A DNA stretch of 64,000 nt from Asterochloris sp. CNOR1. Lineage: Eukaryota; Chlorophyta; Trebouxiophyceae; Trebouxiales; Trebouxiaceae. Numbering within the stretch: the first letter of the stretch is position 1; each line of letters opens with the position of its first letter. The stretch lies in assembly GCA_963969365.1 (NCBI GenBank), contig OZ017750.1, positions 3,162,001-3,226,000 on the forward strand. Reading direction: 5' to 3'. Shown piece by piece: positions 20,969 through 32,570 of the stretch. Below the pieces are notes generated by a model. That model was not told where the DNA came from. It worked only from the letters and a program-made list of their open reading frames with translations, and made no database searches. The translations under genes were made by a program, and so were the position numbers.

Positions 20969-23900
20969 ATGCCGGTGCAGATGTCAACAGGTGAGAGTGC
21001 GTTGCATGCTGCGATGGTGCATTAGTGAGGCAACCTGAGTGTATATTGTTGTAGGGGCAGTATGCGCAGCACCGCACCTAACTGGCAGGGTGCCTGGCCC
21101 ATGATGAAATGAACTGCTGATCCCTGCATGGCGCGCTGTGCAGAAGACCAGGTGGACCGCGCTCTGCGGCTGTACGCCAAGAGCCTGGGCCTGCCCGAGG
21201 CTTATGCAAGTGCTCTGCACCTGTACATGGGCAATCAGGCCGACACTGAGGTGGCCCTGGACATCATCGTGGAGCCCAGCAGCTACAGTGGCAGCATCGC
21301 AGCGTTAAGCGATTGGCAATGTGAGTAGCCATGCAGCTGCCCTGTTGTGCTGCTCTGTGTGTACTTGTGGTGGGCTGGCCATGGCTGTCGTGAGCAGATG
21401 TGCGGAGGCAGACCTCTACATGTGGCCAGCTTGCCTTGATTCCCTTCAGGCATGGGCAGATGCTTGCCTGCTTCCTCTGCCTCCCCTTCTGCTGCAGGCT
21501 GTCTACCTCATGTGTCTTGCTGCTGCCAGGTCTGCAGATGCTAGACCTTTTGAGGGACCCCAGCCAGCTGTCCCTTGAGGTGGCTGTGCTGCCCTGTCTG
21601 CAGATGCTGCAAGTGTTGAGGGGCTGATGGCAGAGATGGGGCATGCAAGTGTTGAGGGGCTGATGGCAGAGATGGGGCGGCGTGATGCTCAGCGCATAGT
21701 CAGGGGCCTCACCGTCATGGGCAAGCAGCCAGTGGTGCTGCTGAGCAAGGTGCTGGCGGCCTTGGAGCCGGGGCGACATGCAGGTGGGCAGTACGGGCAC
21801 CCTTCTCATGCAGTGTAGTGTCCCGGGGTGGCACCTTGCGGAGTGGTCTGCCAGGTCTGCTGTGTGTGCTCATTAGGCTGCATGTGATTATGTGACTTGA
21901 CAGGGCATCATGTGCCCCTGGTGCCCACTTGCTACATGGCGCCCTGCAAGCTGCACAGGCCTCCGCATGAACAGCTCCTCTGTGCTTGGGCATGGCTGTG
22001 CTGTCCACTCGCTCTGCCAGGACTCTCCAGACAGTCTTGCCAAATGCCAGAGCCTGATTTGTGTGTCCTGCAGGAGCAAAGCACGCAGTGATCGAGCAGG
22101 TGCGGGCGCCAGTGGCACCGCCCAAGCAGCTCAAGGCCTCCGGTGAGTCACCACTCGCTCAACGAGAGCTGTGCAGGGCTCTTTACCATCTGCAGGGCCA
22201 CTGCCCATGTGCATGGCTTGGTGAGATCTTTGCCGCGAGTTGTGCCAGTGCCAGGTCCACTGGTGTCGTTCTGCATGCTCTACAGGTATGTCAAACACCC
22301 AAATGTGTTGGCTTGCTGCACGGCAGGTCACAAAGAGGCGTCCAAGAGGCAGCAGACAGCTGCCACAGGGCGCCCAACTGCTCGCGGCAGGGTCATCACT
22401 GCTTCCAGGAAGCACGCTGTGATCGAGCAGGTGCGGGCACCAGTGGCACCGCCCAAGCAGCTCAAGGCCTCCGGTGAGTCACCACTCGCCCCTGAGAACA
22501 AGTACTGGCACGATGATAGCTGTGCAGGGCTGTTTCCCATCTGCAGGGCCACTGCCCAGATGCATGGCTTGGTGAAAGTTTTGCCATGAAGTGTGCCAGT
22601 GCCAGGTCCACTGGTGTAGTTTTGCATGCTCTACAGGTATGCCAAACATGCAAATGTGTTACCTTGCTGCACAGCAGGGCACAAAGAGGCGCCCAAGAGG
22701 CAGCAGATGGCTCCACAGGGCGCCCAACTGCTCGCAGCAGGGTCATTACTGCCCCTAGGAGATCTTGGACGCTGACTCACAGGACAAGCAGCACACACAA
22801 ACAGATCCAAGCAGGTACACTTTTGACAGCCTGCTGGGGTGCCCCAGATGCAGCTGCAGCCAGCCACTGCTACCCTTCAAAGCCTGTGCTGCTAAGTTCT
22901 GCCTGGACATCTTGCTGCCTCTGGTGCCTTTCATTGGCCTTCTGGATTGCAGCAAGGTCCTTGTCTGCAGCCACTGCTGAAGACGTGGAGCCACCTCCCT
23001 GCATGCGCTGCCCACCTGCACCATGCTGATGTGCCTGCAGGGGAAGGCTTGGCTGCTGGCAGGCAGGGCCCTGCTGCCCAGCCCTCGCAAGCCAGCCCCC
23101 ACTTAGCAGCCAAGAAGGTACCAAGACATCAGGAGCTCTCGGCCAAGCAGAAAGCAATGTTTGACCAGGCTGCAGGTGGGGCTCAAGCACAGCTGTCTAC
23201 CACAGCATGGCACCTGCAGCTCTGCATGACAGAGCCTCGGGGCAGGCAGGCATTCCATGTGCATAACGGGCTGTTGGCCCCATGTGCATGATGACAGTTG
23301 GCTCCATGTGCATAATGGGCTGTTGGCTCCATGTGCATAATGGGCTGTTGGCTCTTTGATGTAGACTTACTGTCTGAAGAGGCCTGCTTCATCTTATGAT
23401 TTAGGCGCATCACCAAAGGCAACATGTATGCTGCTGCAGCTGCCGTTAATTAGCTCATTGCGTCTGCGGCGCCCACTGACGTGTGCTGCACTTCAGGCGC
23501 AGGCGTCAAGGCGGACGTCAACCCTTTTGCAGAACTGTCTGATGAGGAAGACGGTGCCTCTGGCACACAGACAGGTGGGTCACTGTTGTTGACTATGCAA
23601 ACTGTTCCCAGGCTGTATGCATGATGCTTGCACTGCCAGGCCCTGTTCCCCATATGAACCGGATCTGCATGTGGACTCCCACGTGCTTCCAGCGCTGTTG
23701 AGTAGCTGTGTCATTGGTCAGCCAGGCATGGTGGCAAAGTGCCTCTGGTGCCGCCATCCTGTGCAATCTAGCCCTAGAAGTGTCAACAGGGCGGCTACAT
23801 CAAGGAAATTAACATAAATGACCTGTTGTGACAGTGCGTGCCCTTCACAGCTGCAGGTGCTGAGGAGGGCAGCCATGCCACAGATAATGCTGGCAGCTGC

Positions 23901-24743
23901 AGCAGCACTACCGTTGCAGGTGCGGTGGCAGAGCCTGCAACTGCAGAGCCAGGGGCAGAGCCAAGTGTTGCTGTGGAGGAGCTGGCCACTGCCTGCAGCA
24001 GTGGCCCCAGCGCGCAGGCAGCAGCACAGGCTGCCATTACCCTAGCTGTCGCTGAGCCTGTTGCGATCCCCTTGGTGCTGAGCAGCGCAGCGAGCAGCGC
24101 TCCCACTGCTAAGGAGGCTGAGGAGTCCAGCAGTCAGGCCGCTGGCACCTTCAACGCTGTCACCGTCCCCTCAGCAGCGCAGCGCACAAGAACCCCTGGC
24201 AGCCAGGCTGCCAATGAGCCTTCTGCTGACCATGCAACTGCTCCTCCAGCTGCTGGCACGTCTGAGGGCCCAGGCACCAGCTCTGGCAAGGGGCCACTGA
24301 CCAGCCCTGTGCTAGAGACAAGGATGATGCGGCCAGGCAGCCGAAGCCCTGCCCACTCGATGCTCGCCGGCATCAGCAAGGAAGGCAGTGAGGCTGCCAG
24401 CAGTGTGGCTGAGCCTGCTGCGCAAAAGCAGCGGCCGACTGCTGCTGAGGCCACTGCCACGCCCGCTGAGGAGCTAGTGATCGACATGGCAGCTGCCGAG
24501 CACGCTGAGCGCCAGCCAGTCAGAGCAGCAGACACAGCAGGCGTCGGCACACTGCCAGCGCAGCAGGACCCAGCTGGGGGTGGAGGCAAGGCCAGCCTCA
24601 CAGACGCTCGGGGTGCCACCTCAGAGCCTGCCACCACTGGTGGTGACAGCAGGCCCAACCAGGCGACAAGCAGCCCGGCAGCTGGTGCTGAGCACCACTC
24701 TGGAGGGCCTCTCCCCGATGCTGAATGGATTGGTGACCCCTGC
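20969..24743 (+). CDS. Unrecognised tandem-unit protein, unit 1 (conserved head plus Ala/Ser-rich tail)
   Basis: First exon 20969-20990 (MPVQMST) splices in phase to 21144-21320 (EDQVDRALRLYAKSLG up to ALSDWQ). Later pieces include a segment at about 21607-21780 (RRDAQRIVRG, VVLLSKVLAALEPGRHAG), an exon at about 22080-22140 (KHAVIEQVRAPVAPPKQL), a repeat of it at 22410-22471, an exon near 22760-22820, one at 23041-23175 (AAKKVPRHQELSAKQK), one at 23498-23572 (VKADVNPFAELSDEEDG), and a long Ala/Ser/Pro/Glu-rich exon from about 23864. That last exon runs open into the head of unit 2. A 33-bp in-frame tandem duplication is seen at 21609-21676. I do not recognise the family. Composition suggests a folded head and disordered acidic tail. 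Whether units 1 and 2 form one protein or two is unresolved. Confidence 0.5.
22082..22740 (+). repeat. Tandem duplication (about 330 bp) of an exon-intron block inside unit 1
   Basis: The block from the KHAVIEQVRAPVAPPKQL exon through the following intron and the HKEASKRQQ exon occurs twice in succession (about 22082-22411 and 22412-22740). Unit 2 carries it only once (about 25637-25990), so the duplication arose after the two units separated. Confidence 0.7.
23255..23355 (+). repeat. Short tandem repeat, unit about 28 bp
   Basis: Four imperfect copies of a unit built on catgtgcataatgggctgtt separated by ggctc. It lies in an apparent intron of unit 1 and is absent from the matching place in unit 2. 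Confidence 0.8.
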
Positions 24744-27700
24744 ATGGCGCGCTGCTCAGAAGAAAAGGTGGACCGCGCTCTGCGGCTGTACGCCAAGAGC
24801 CTGGCCCTCCTAGAGGCTTACGCAAGTGCACTGTACCTGTACATGGGCAACCAGGCTGACGCTGAGCTTGCCCTGGACATCATCGTGGAGCCCAGCATCT
24901 ACAGTGGCGGCATCGTGGCACTGAGCGATTGGCAATGTGAGTAGCCATGCAGCAGCCCTGCTGCGCTGCTCTGTGTGTACTTGTGATGGGCTGGCCATGG
25001 CTGTCGTGAGCAGATGTGTGCAGGCAGACCTCTACATTTGGCCAGCTTGCCTTGAATTCCTTCAGGCATGTGCAGATGCTTGCCTGCTTCTTCTGCCTGC
25101 CCTTCTGCTGCAGGCTGTCTTCTTCAAGTGTCTTTCTGCTGCTAGGTCTGCAGATGCTAGACCTTTTGAGGGACCCCAGCCAGCTGTTGCTCGAGGTGGC
25201 TGTGCTGCCCTGTCTGCAGATGCTGGAAGTGTTGAGGGGCTGATGGCAGAGATGGGGCGGCGCGATGCCCAGCGCATAGTCAGGGGCCTCTTTGTCATGG
25301 GCAAGCAGCCAGTGGTGCTGCTGAGCAAGGTGCTGGCGGCCCTGGAGCCAGGGCGACATGCATGAAACCCTTCTCATGCAGTGCAGTGTCCCTGGGTGGC
25401 ACCTTGCGGAACCATCTGCAAGGTGCTGTCAGTGCTGATCAGGCTGCATGTCATTCTGTGAGCTGACAGGGCATCCCTGGTGCCGACAAGGCTGCATGGC
25501 ATTCCGCAGGCTGCACCGGCCTCCACATGCACAGCTCCCCTGTGCTTGTACGTGCTGTGCTATTCACTGTGGCATCATTGGCACTCTCAAAATGGCCTTG
25601 CTGGATGCCAGTGCCTGCTTCGTGTGGTGTGCAGGAAGGCAGCATGCTGTGACCAAGCAACTGCCAGCGCCGCTGGCCCCACTCAAGCGGCTCCAGGCCT
25701 CAGGTGAGTCGCCACTCACCCCTGAGAGCAGAAACTGGCTTGACAACAGCCGTGCAGGGCTGCTTCCCATCTGCAGGGCCACAGCCCATATGCATGCTTT
25801 CGCGAGATCTTTGCCACGGAGTTGTGCCAGGTCCACTGGTGTAGTTGTATGTGCTAACGGGGTACGCCAAATGCCACCTACTATTGCCTTGCTGCACGGC
25901 AGGGCATCAAAAGCCGCTCAAGAGGCAGCAAAAGGATGCCACAGGACGCCCAGCTGCTGTACCAGGGGCAGTGATGCCCCCACGACATCGCAGACGCTGA
26001 TCCGCAGCCAGAGCGACACACAGACATGGGTCCAAGCAGGCAAGTCACTGACAGCCTGCTGGGATGCCCCAGATGCAGCTGCAGGAAGCCAGTGCTACCC
26101 TTCTGGAGCACAGCAAGATCCTTGTCTGCAGCCACATGCTGAAGACGTGGAGCCACCTCCCTGCATGAGCTGCCCACCTTCATCATGTGGATGTGCCTGC
26201 AGGGGAAGAAGTGGATGCTGGCAGGCAGGGCCTCAATGTCCAGCCCTGGCAAGCCAGCGGCCAGTCAGCAGCCAAGAAGGTACCAAGACATCAAGAGCTC
26301 TCGGTCAAGCAGAAAGAACTGCTTGACCAGGCCGCAGGTGGGGCCCAGTCACACCTGTCCACCGCAGCATGGCACCTGCCGCTTTGCGTGACAGAGCCTC
26401 AAGGCCAGCACTTGTTGCAGCAGGCAGTCTGCGAGCGAGTTGGGCTGCTGTCGTTTTGGTTCAGACGTGTCACCTCAGGAGGCCTGTCATATCTTATGGC
26501 TAAGGCACAGCACCATAGACAGAGCCCTGCATGCGGGCATAGAGCATGCTGTTGCAGCTGGTTGTATCGACTCATGGCATGTGCAGTTCTCACTGACATG
26601 TGCTGCACTGTTGGCGCAGGCGTCAAGGTGGACGCCAACCCTTACGCAGCTCTGTCTGATGCGGAGGACAGTAACAATGGCACACAGACAGGTGGGCCAC
26701 TGCTATTGACTCTGCGTACTGTCTCCACCCTGTATGCTGAATGCCTGCACTGCTACGCCACTTCCCCCCAACATAACTGATCTCAATGTGAACTTCAATT
26801 CATTTCCAGCTGTCGGGTAGCTGTTTTAATGAACAGCAGGCATGTTGGCTAAGCGCCTTTGATTTGGCCGGCATCCTGTACAGTAACTGAGCTGGTGTGA
26901 CAGTGTGTGCCCTTCGCAGCTGCAGGTGCTGAGGAGGGCCGCCATGCCACAGAGGATGCTGACAGCAGCAGCAGCCACACTGCTACATGCGCTGTAGCAG
27001 AGCCTACCGCTGCAGAGGCAGAGCCGACCGCCGCGGGCAGTGGCCCCGGTGCGCAGGCAGCAGCAGAGGCTGCCATCACCCTAGCTGTCGCTGAGCCTGT
27101 TGTGATCCCCTCGACGCCAAAGAGTGCAGTGAGCAGCGCTGGCAATGCCGAGGAGGCTGAGAACCCCGGTAGTCGGGCCGCAGGCACCTTCGGCGCTGTC
27201 ACTGTCCCCTCAGCAACCCAGTGCAGAAGCACCTCTCCTGGGGCTGCCCAGGCTGCCACTGCTGAGGCAGCTGCAGCAGGGGATGTGCGGGGCAAGTCCT
27301 GGTGCTACACCTGGCTGCAGCACGCTCTTGAGCAGGAGGCCATCGCAGCGCAAAAGTCCAGCACAGGAAGCAGCCAAAACAGCGCCAACAGCAAGAAAGC
27401 GGCTGGCAGCAAGGCTGCCACTGGCAGCAAGGCAGCCACTGCCAGCCAGGCTGCCAATGAGCCTGCTGCTGACCATGGAACTGCTCCTCTTGCTGCTAGC
27501 ACGTCTCTGAGGCCAGGCACCAGCTCTGGCAGGAGGCCACCAACCATTGCCATGCTGAACACCGGGATGCTGCTGCCAGTCAGCAGAAGCCCTGTCAAGT
27601 CGGCGCTTGCCGGCATCAGCAAGGAAGGCAGCAAGGCAGCCAGCCTTGTGGCTGAGCCTGCTGTGCAAGAGCAGCAGCCCTCTGCTGCTGAGGGCAAAGA

Positions 27701-28387
27701 GTCCAACATCAACACAGGGCATGAGGAGAGCAGCAAGTCTGCTGCTCAGTCTGTTGCCGACACAGAGGCTGTGATGCCGAAGCAGCGCCCCTCTCTCACC
27801 AAGGGCAAGCGCAAGGCAGGCAAGACTGGCAAGGGCAAGCGCAAGGCAGGCAAGGGAGCCAGCAGCCCTGCCGGTGAGCCCACTGCCACGCCCCCTGAGG
27901 AGGTAGTGATCGACATGGCAGCTGCCAAGGACATTGAGCGCCTGCCCGTTGGCGCAGCAGATGTGGCAGGCGTGGGCACACTGCCCGCGCAGCAGGGCCC
28001 AGTTGGGGATGAAGGCAAGGCGAGCCTCACAGGCGCTGAGGCTGCCACCTCAGAGACCGCCACCATTGATGGTAACAGCAGGACCGACCAGGCCACAAGC
28101 TGCCCAGCAGCGGGTGCTGAGCACTCCCCTGGAGGGCAGCAGTCTGCCAGACTCAAGGATCTCACCTGCAAGAAGGCAAACAGCAGCATTCATGCTGCGT
28201 CTCCCAGGCAGCTGACCTCCAACAATGATGTGGCTGATGGCCCAGCTGCACATTGCAAGCCTGCCGGCAAGCCAGACGCCGCCACCCTGAAGCTGCCAAG
28301 GGTGGTCAACATAGTCACCGAGGGGTCTCACCACCCCACAGCCAGGCCAGGCTGCCAGGCAGATGTCAGCCCACAGACCACGGGTGC
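24744..28387 (+). CDS. Unrecognised tandem-unit protein, unit 2 (paralogous copy of unit 1), 3' end replaced
   Basis: Begins at the ATG of MARCSEEKVDRAL, which lies in an open frame continuing from unit 1, so it may be an internal repeat or a separate start. Head and downstream exons parallel unit 1 with about 80-90 percent similar residues: 24757-24937, about 25200-25365, 25640-25703, 25903-26037, 26210-26330, 26615-26690, then an Ala/Ser/Lys-rich exon from about 26921. Differences: the donor after LEPGRHA is lost and the frame meets TGA at about 25364; the unit-1 exon duplication is absent; the donor at 26038 reads GCAAGT where unit 1 has GTACAC. The tail contains two adjacent KGKRKAGKTGKGKRKAGKG blocks, a nuclear-localisation-like basic patch. 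At 28388 the sequence switches abruptly to the inverted duplication, so the native 3' end is probably missing. Likely decaying. Confidence 0.45.
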
Positions 28388-29941
28388 CTTGACGTGGCTT
28401 GTGCTTCTTGTAGCTATTAGCAACGAGTTTAACTCAGATAACCCCAACGCGTATATAGCTGACGATGCACAGCCTGTGAGGTTGCCTGGGCTTTGCCTTA
28501 CCTTTTTTAACCTGGACAGAAACACAGGCCTCTATGGTACAGACACCTTTTTGGTAACTACATGCAGGCAAGTGTCTTGCATACAAGTGTTATCAGCGTT
28601 ACCTGGACCATGCCATAAAATTCTGCAGCTCACTTACGATCACATCACATCACACATGCAGACTGGCGCTTAGTGGCGGGACCTGCCAGGGGCACAACAA
28701 CCCTCGGGCATCCGTTGTGCCTGGCACCGACATCTTTTTTCCAACACCCTTACCCACTGTTGACAAGCCCAAACTGTTGGGCAGCGTACTGTGGCATACC
28801 TGGTTGGCAATATAAGGCCTGGTACCTTCGATTTTCAACCAGTGTGGCAACAGGTCAGACTTGCGCACCGCCAGCTGAGGGTGACGCCGGCACTACAGCT
28901 GGTTGTGATATCACTAATAGTGAACTCCACATATGTCAGCCAATTCCATATGTTGTATCACCCACTGATGACAACAGCTACTGTGCCCCCACATCGGTGG
29001 GGTAAGCATGTTGTTGCGTGTATGCTGAGGTCAATGCCATCTGATGGCAAATCGTCCCATCTTCAGGTCTTTGGAAACAGGCTCTATAAGCTTGTCCTTT
29101 TCGACACACCCAACTGCAATTCTGTCTGTGATATTCCTAATGCCAACCCCATCGAACTGCCTGACGAAGTCGTCAGGTATTCAGTGGTCTCAGTGGACGC
29201 TGAAATCAGCCCCCAGGTGGTGAGCACCTGTGCTTCTGCCTGATGGATGAGCACATTGGCTCAGCCCCAGTGGAGTGACTACACAAGAGAAGCTTGTCTT
29301 GCAGGGGATCCTCCAGGATTCCAGAGTTTTAATGGGTACAGCCTTCCCGTTGCTACCAGAGACAATCTTGTCTCGGCGCGGGCTGGTTGGCCTGATGGCT
29401 CAGCAAGTCCTAGGGTTGCAAGTGAGCTACCTCCAATCAGCCATCATCATGCGCATCTGCCCATGCTGACACATGCAAATGCTTTCTGCAGGCGGATCGT
29501 TGCCAGTTGTAGCAACCCCTACACCGGAGCCTACATCATTGCCGCAAGGTCAATTGTTTCACGTTGTCTCACCCTGCCGTAGCTTCGTGCTACGCACAGC
29601 TTCATGCGGTTTTGATTGTGTTGCGGACAACTTTGGAGCCATCGGTACAATAGGTACTTAAGAAGGTTGATGATGTCGATCGATGGAAAATCGAGGTCAG
29701 CCCAAACACTAACCAAGACCCCCAGACCAACAGCGTCTGGATCCAAAATTGCCTTGAGTTAGCCCTATGGCTCCGCCTGCATGTGATAGACAGATCACAG
29801 TCGGCACGGGCAACACGGAACCAGACTTTGGCCATTGCCTCCTACCAGCTGTTTATGTACAACAGGCCTGCCTTTGTGGCGCCTTTCTTGTTGCTCAGTC
29901 ACTCGCATGAGTCAAAAGCTGCAATGCACCACAGCTTTTGA
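28388..29941 (+). pseudogene. 5'-truncated copy of secreted Cys-rich protein gene
   Basis: Corresponds to exon 2 through the stop of the gene at 54513-52716. It begins inside intron 1, so the exon carrying the signal peptide is missing. The acceptor cttcttgtag and the following NSDNPNAYIADDAQPV exon are intact, and the last exon (DRWKIEVSPNTNQDP, LAIASYQLFMYNRPAF) ends TGA at 29939-29941. Upstream sequence from the tandem-unit gene runs open into this region, so a chimeric transcript is possible. Function unknown. Confidence 0.6.
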
Positions 29942-30859
29942 TATCTCCGAGATCTCCTTTGGTAGTAGCTGGCGGCATGAGCACAATGCTGTTCTGTCAT
30001 TTCAGCACCCTGTACATGCCCGCATGCCCAACGATCAACATTGGCAGCCTTTGCATGTTTTGCCTGTTGCCGCTTCTCGGCTGGTAAAATCCTTGAGCAC
30101 TGGATATATACACCTTCTCCCTTCTCAGCAAAGCTGACGAGCGAGATCAAGACATGCCTCGTCAAGCAAACAAAATGGTCAGGGTGAATATTGCACTCTG
30201 AGACAACCAGGTGGCTGCAATATATGTTGCTCCCACAGTCTGAAGTCTACCGTGTGCGCTCCCGCAGCCTGTTGCGTTTTGCTCCAACGCTCTAGAGCTG
30301 GTGGCTTGAACATACTAAGGCTATGTTGCTCCCACATTCTGAAGAATTCATGAAAGAAGTTGATGAGCTTCCCTCCTGACCGACACCCCATTCTCAGCTG
30401 GCCACCATGCCATACCGCTGCCCTGCCTGCCAGCACTTCAGTGAGCAGCGGCCACACTTCGTGGCACACATGAAGCCGCGCAAACGCAATTGCAAGGGGT
30501 GGGACCGCTTGACAGACGCTGGGAAAGACCCAGACAGCAACCGCATCACAAAGCAAGAATATGAGGAGGCACTGGCTGAAGCAAAGGCGCAGAAGGTGTG
30601 TGAGTGGCATTCCCGCTCACCAAGGGCCTTGGCTTCCGCAGGCCCACATCTCTCACTGCCCTGCGAAGGAAGCGGGAGGAGGAGGTTTAGGCCAAGCTGA
30701 GTGCTCAGGCATCAGCAGCTGTGTCAGAGCCATCACGCATCTGCTTCAAGGACATTGTGGTGAGCAGAGGATGTACTTTGTTACGTGGGCAGGTGAGTTC
30801 TGCAAAATCCCAAAAGCCAGGGAGGAGGGGCTCATGTCATCACGTTATTGTCCTGCTCT

Positions 30860-31640
30860 ACATCAGTATGTTGACGCAGCCAGTGCCTCCTCATATTCTT
30901 GCTTCGTGATGCAGTTGCTGTCTGGGTCTTTCCCAGCGTCTGTCAAGCGGTCCCACCCCTTGCAGTTGCGTTTGCGCGGCTTCATGTGTGCCACGAAGTG
31001 TCCCCGCTGGTCACTGAAGTAGTGGCAGGCAGGGCAGCGGAATGGCATGGTGGCCAATGAATAACGGGGTGCCGGTCAGGAGGGCAGCTCATGGACTTTA
31101 TTTATGAATACTTCAAAACTTTCATCACTCAAGAAGTCCAGGTGGGGCACGAGCACCATGACTGAGCTCTGCCGCGAAGTAGGCCTTTGAGTTTCACGCC
31201 TTGTCGCAGGGTTTTTACATGGCTTAGTTTAGGTCGCAGGGTGTCACATTGCCTGTGATAATATGACCTAAAGAAAGCCATGTAAAACCCTGCGACAAGG
31301 CGTGAAACTTGAAGGCCTGCTTCTCGGCAGAGCTCACTCATGGTGCTCATGCCCCACCTAAGACCTCTTGAGTGATGATAAATTTAAGGTATGCGAAAAG
31401 AAAGTCAATGAGCTTTCCTCCTGACCGGCACCCCGGCTTCACTGGCCACCATGCCATTCCGCTGCCCTGCCTGCCACCACTTCAGTGACCAGCGGGGACA
31501 CTTCGTGGCGCACATGAAGCCCCTCAAATTCAACTGCAAGGGGTGGGAACTCCTGACAGACGCTGAGAAAGACCCAGACTGCAACAGCATCACGAAGCAA
31601 GAATAGGAGGAGGCACTGGCTGCAGCAAAGGCGCAGAAGG
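30860..31640. repeat. Quasi-palindrome with two extra inverted zinc-finger exon copies (left arm)
   Basis: Arms of about 380 bp face each other around 31250. The outer parts are copies of the zinc-finger exon: minus 31057-30863 (MPFRCPACHYFSDQRGHF) and plus 31451-31605 (MPFRCPACHHFSDQRGHF, which meets an in-frame TAG). The inner parts (31136-31232 and 31270-31372) share a motif with ccttgtcgcagggttttaca. With the exon at 30407 this makes three copies of the finger within 1.3 kb. A mirror-image copy lies at about 41350-42130. Confidence 0.75.
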
Positions 31641-31809
31641 TGTGTTGTGGAAGCTGGCATTCCGCTCACAGAGGGCCTTGGCTCCAGCAGGCCCACAGCT
31701 CTCACTGCCCTGCAGAGAAAGCGGGAGGAGGAAGTCCAGGCCAAGCCGCGTGCTCAGGCGTCAAGCAGCTGTGTCACAGCCATCACGCATTCGCTTCAAG
31801 GACATTGAG

Positions 31810-32410
31810 GTTCTGACTTGTCATATGGGCGGGTGAGTGCTCCAAAATCACCAAATTCCAGGGGAGGAGGGGCTCATGTCTTCCAGTGATTGTCATGCTC
31901 AACACGGTCTGTGCTGAAGTAGGTGAAGCTTCAGTGGCTGAGCATCACCAAACTCACCAAAATCCAGGGGACGGGGGCTCATGTGCTCATGTCCATCCCT
32001 TTTGCTCAACATCAAGTTGTGCTAGGACGAACAAAGCTGGTCTGGGCAGGCATTTGTCACCATGAACACCAAGAGCCAGAAGAGGAGGGCTCCTGCGGGC
32101 GCGTCAATCCTTCTTGACTGACTTCAGTCTGTGCTGAAGCAGACAGAGCTGAACTCTGCAAGCACCACCACACTCACCAAAAGTCAGGGGAGGGGGACCT
32201 CATGTCAGGAGGGGTGGGGGCTTGTATGCCCTTGTTATGTGCTCCTGTCCATCCCTTCTGCTTGACATGAATCTGTGCTAACCCATCTTCCTGGCAAATA
32301 CAGCTGGTCTTGACAGGTGAGCACCACCAAATTCACCAAAAGTCAAGGGGGGAGGGGCCTGCATGCGCGTGCCAATCCTTTCTGCTCAGCATTAGTCTGT
32401 GCTCAGGCAG
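31810..32410 (+). repeat. Degenerate tandem repeat of an exon/intron-boundary-like unit (left arm)
   Basis: Four or five units of roughly 110-190 bp share a core of the type caccaaactcaccaaaatcc followed by agggga and a G-rich run with ctcatgt, and a second core near gtctgtgctgaagcagacag. No coding frame is maintained. The inverted counterpart is at about 40600-41170. Confidence 0.6.
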
Positions 32411-32570
32411 ACAGAGCTGGCTGCTTTCTTAGAGCAGGCTACGATGAAGTCTAAGCAAGGCAGCAGCGAGAGGATCAATGGCAACATTGAACTCTTACTT
32501 AGAGCTTTTCAATCTCACTCCATAGGAAAGCAGGCCATGATGAAGTCTAAGCCAGGCAGCGGCAAGAGGC

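Larger units (their letters stand above)
28388..32570 (+). repeat. Left arm of inverted 4.18-kb segmental duplication
   Basis: Near-identical in reverse complement to 54275-52065 plus 42400-40420. Similarity starts exactly at cttgacgtggcttgtgcttc (28388) and stops after ggcagcggcaagaggc (32570). Both boundaries fall in the middle of genes that are more complete in the right copy (an intron of the secreted-protein gene, an exon of the zinc-finger gene). The left arm therefore looks like the derived copy, pasted between the tandem-unit gene and a P-loop ATPase gene. It retains the unoccupied target of the 9.66-kb transposon at 30590-30592. Confidence 0.9.
30407..32570 (+). pseudogene. 3'-truncated copy of zinc-finger protein gene, with uninterrupted first exon
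   Basis: Starts MPYRCPACQHFSEQRPHF with a C-x2-C...H pattern, then NCKGWDRLTDAGKDPDSN and ITKQEYEEALAEAKAQK. A downstream block encodes a Lys/Arg/Glu-rich stretch with ICFKDI near 30760. A further exon-like piece near 32430-32570 (KSKPGSGKR) is cut off by the duplication boundary. In the right arm the same first exon is split by the 9.66-kb transposon. The gene is unrecognised; a DNA-binding or transposon-derived protein is likely from the finger. Confidence 0.5.

Noticed and set aside
22143-23190. Independent small genes in the many 60-100-codon frames of the tandem-unit region
   Set aside because: They are shadows or intron read-through of the repeated exons, and their counterparts in unit 2 are not conserved as open frames.
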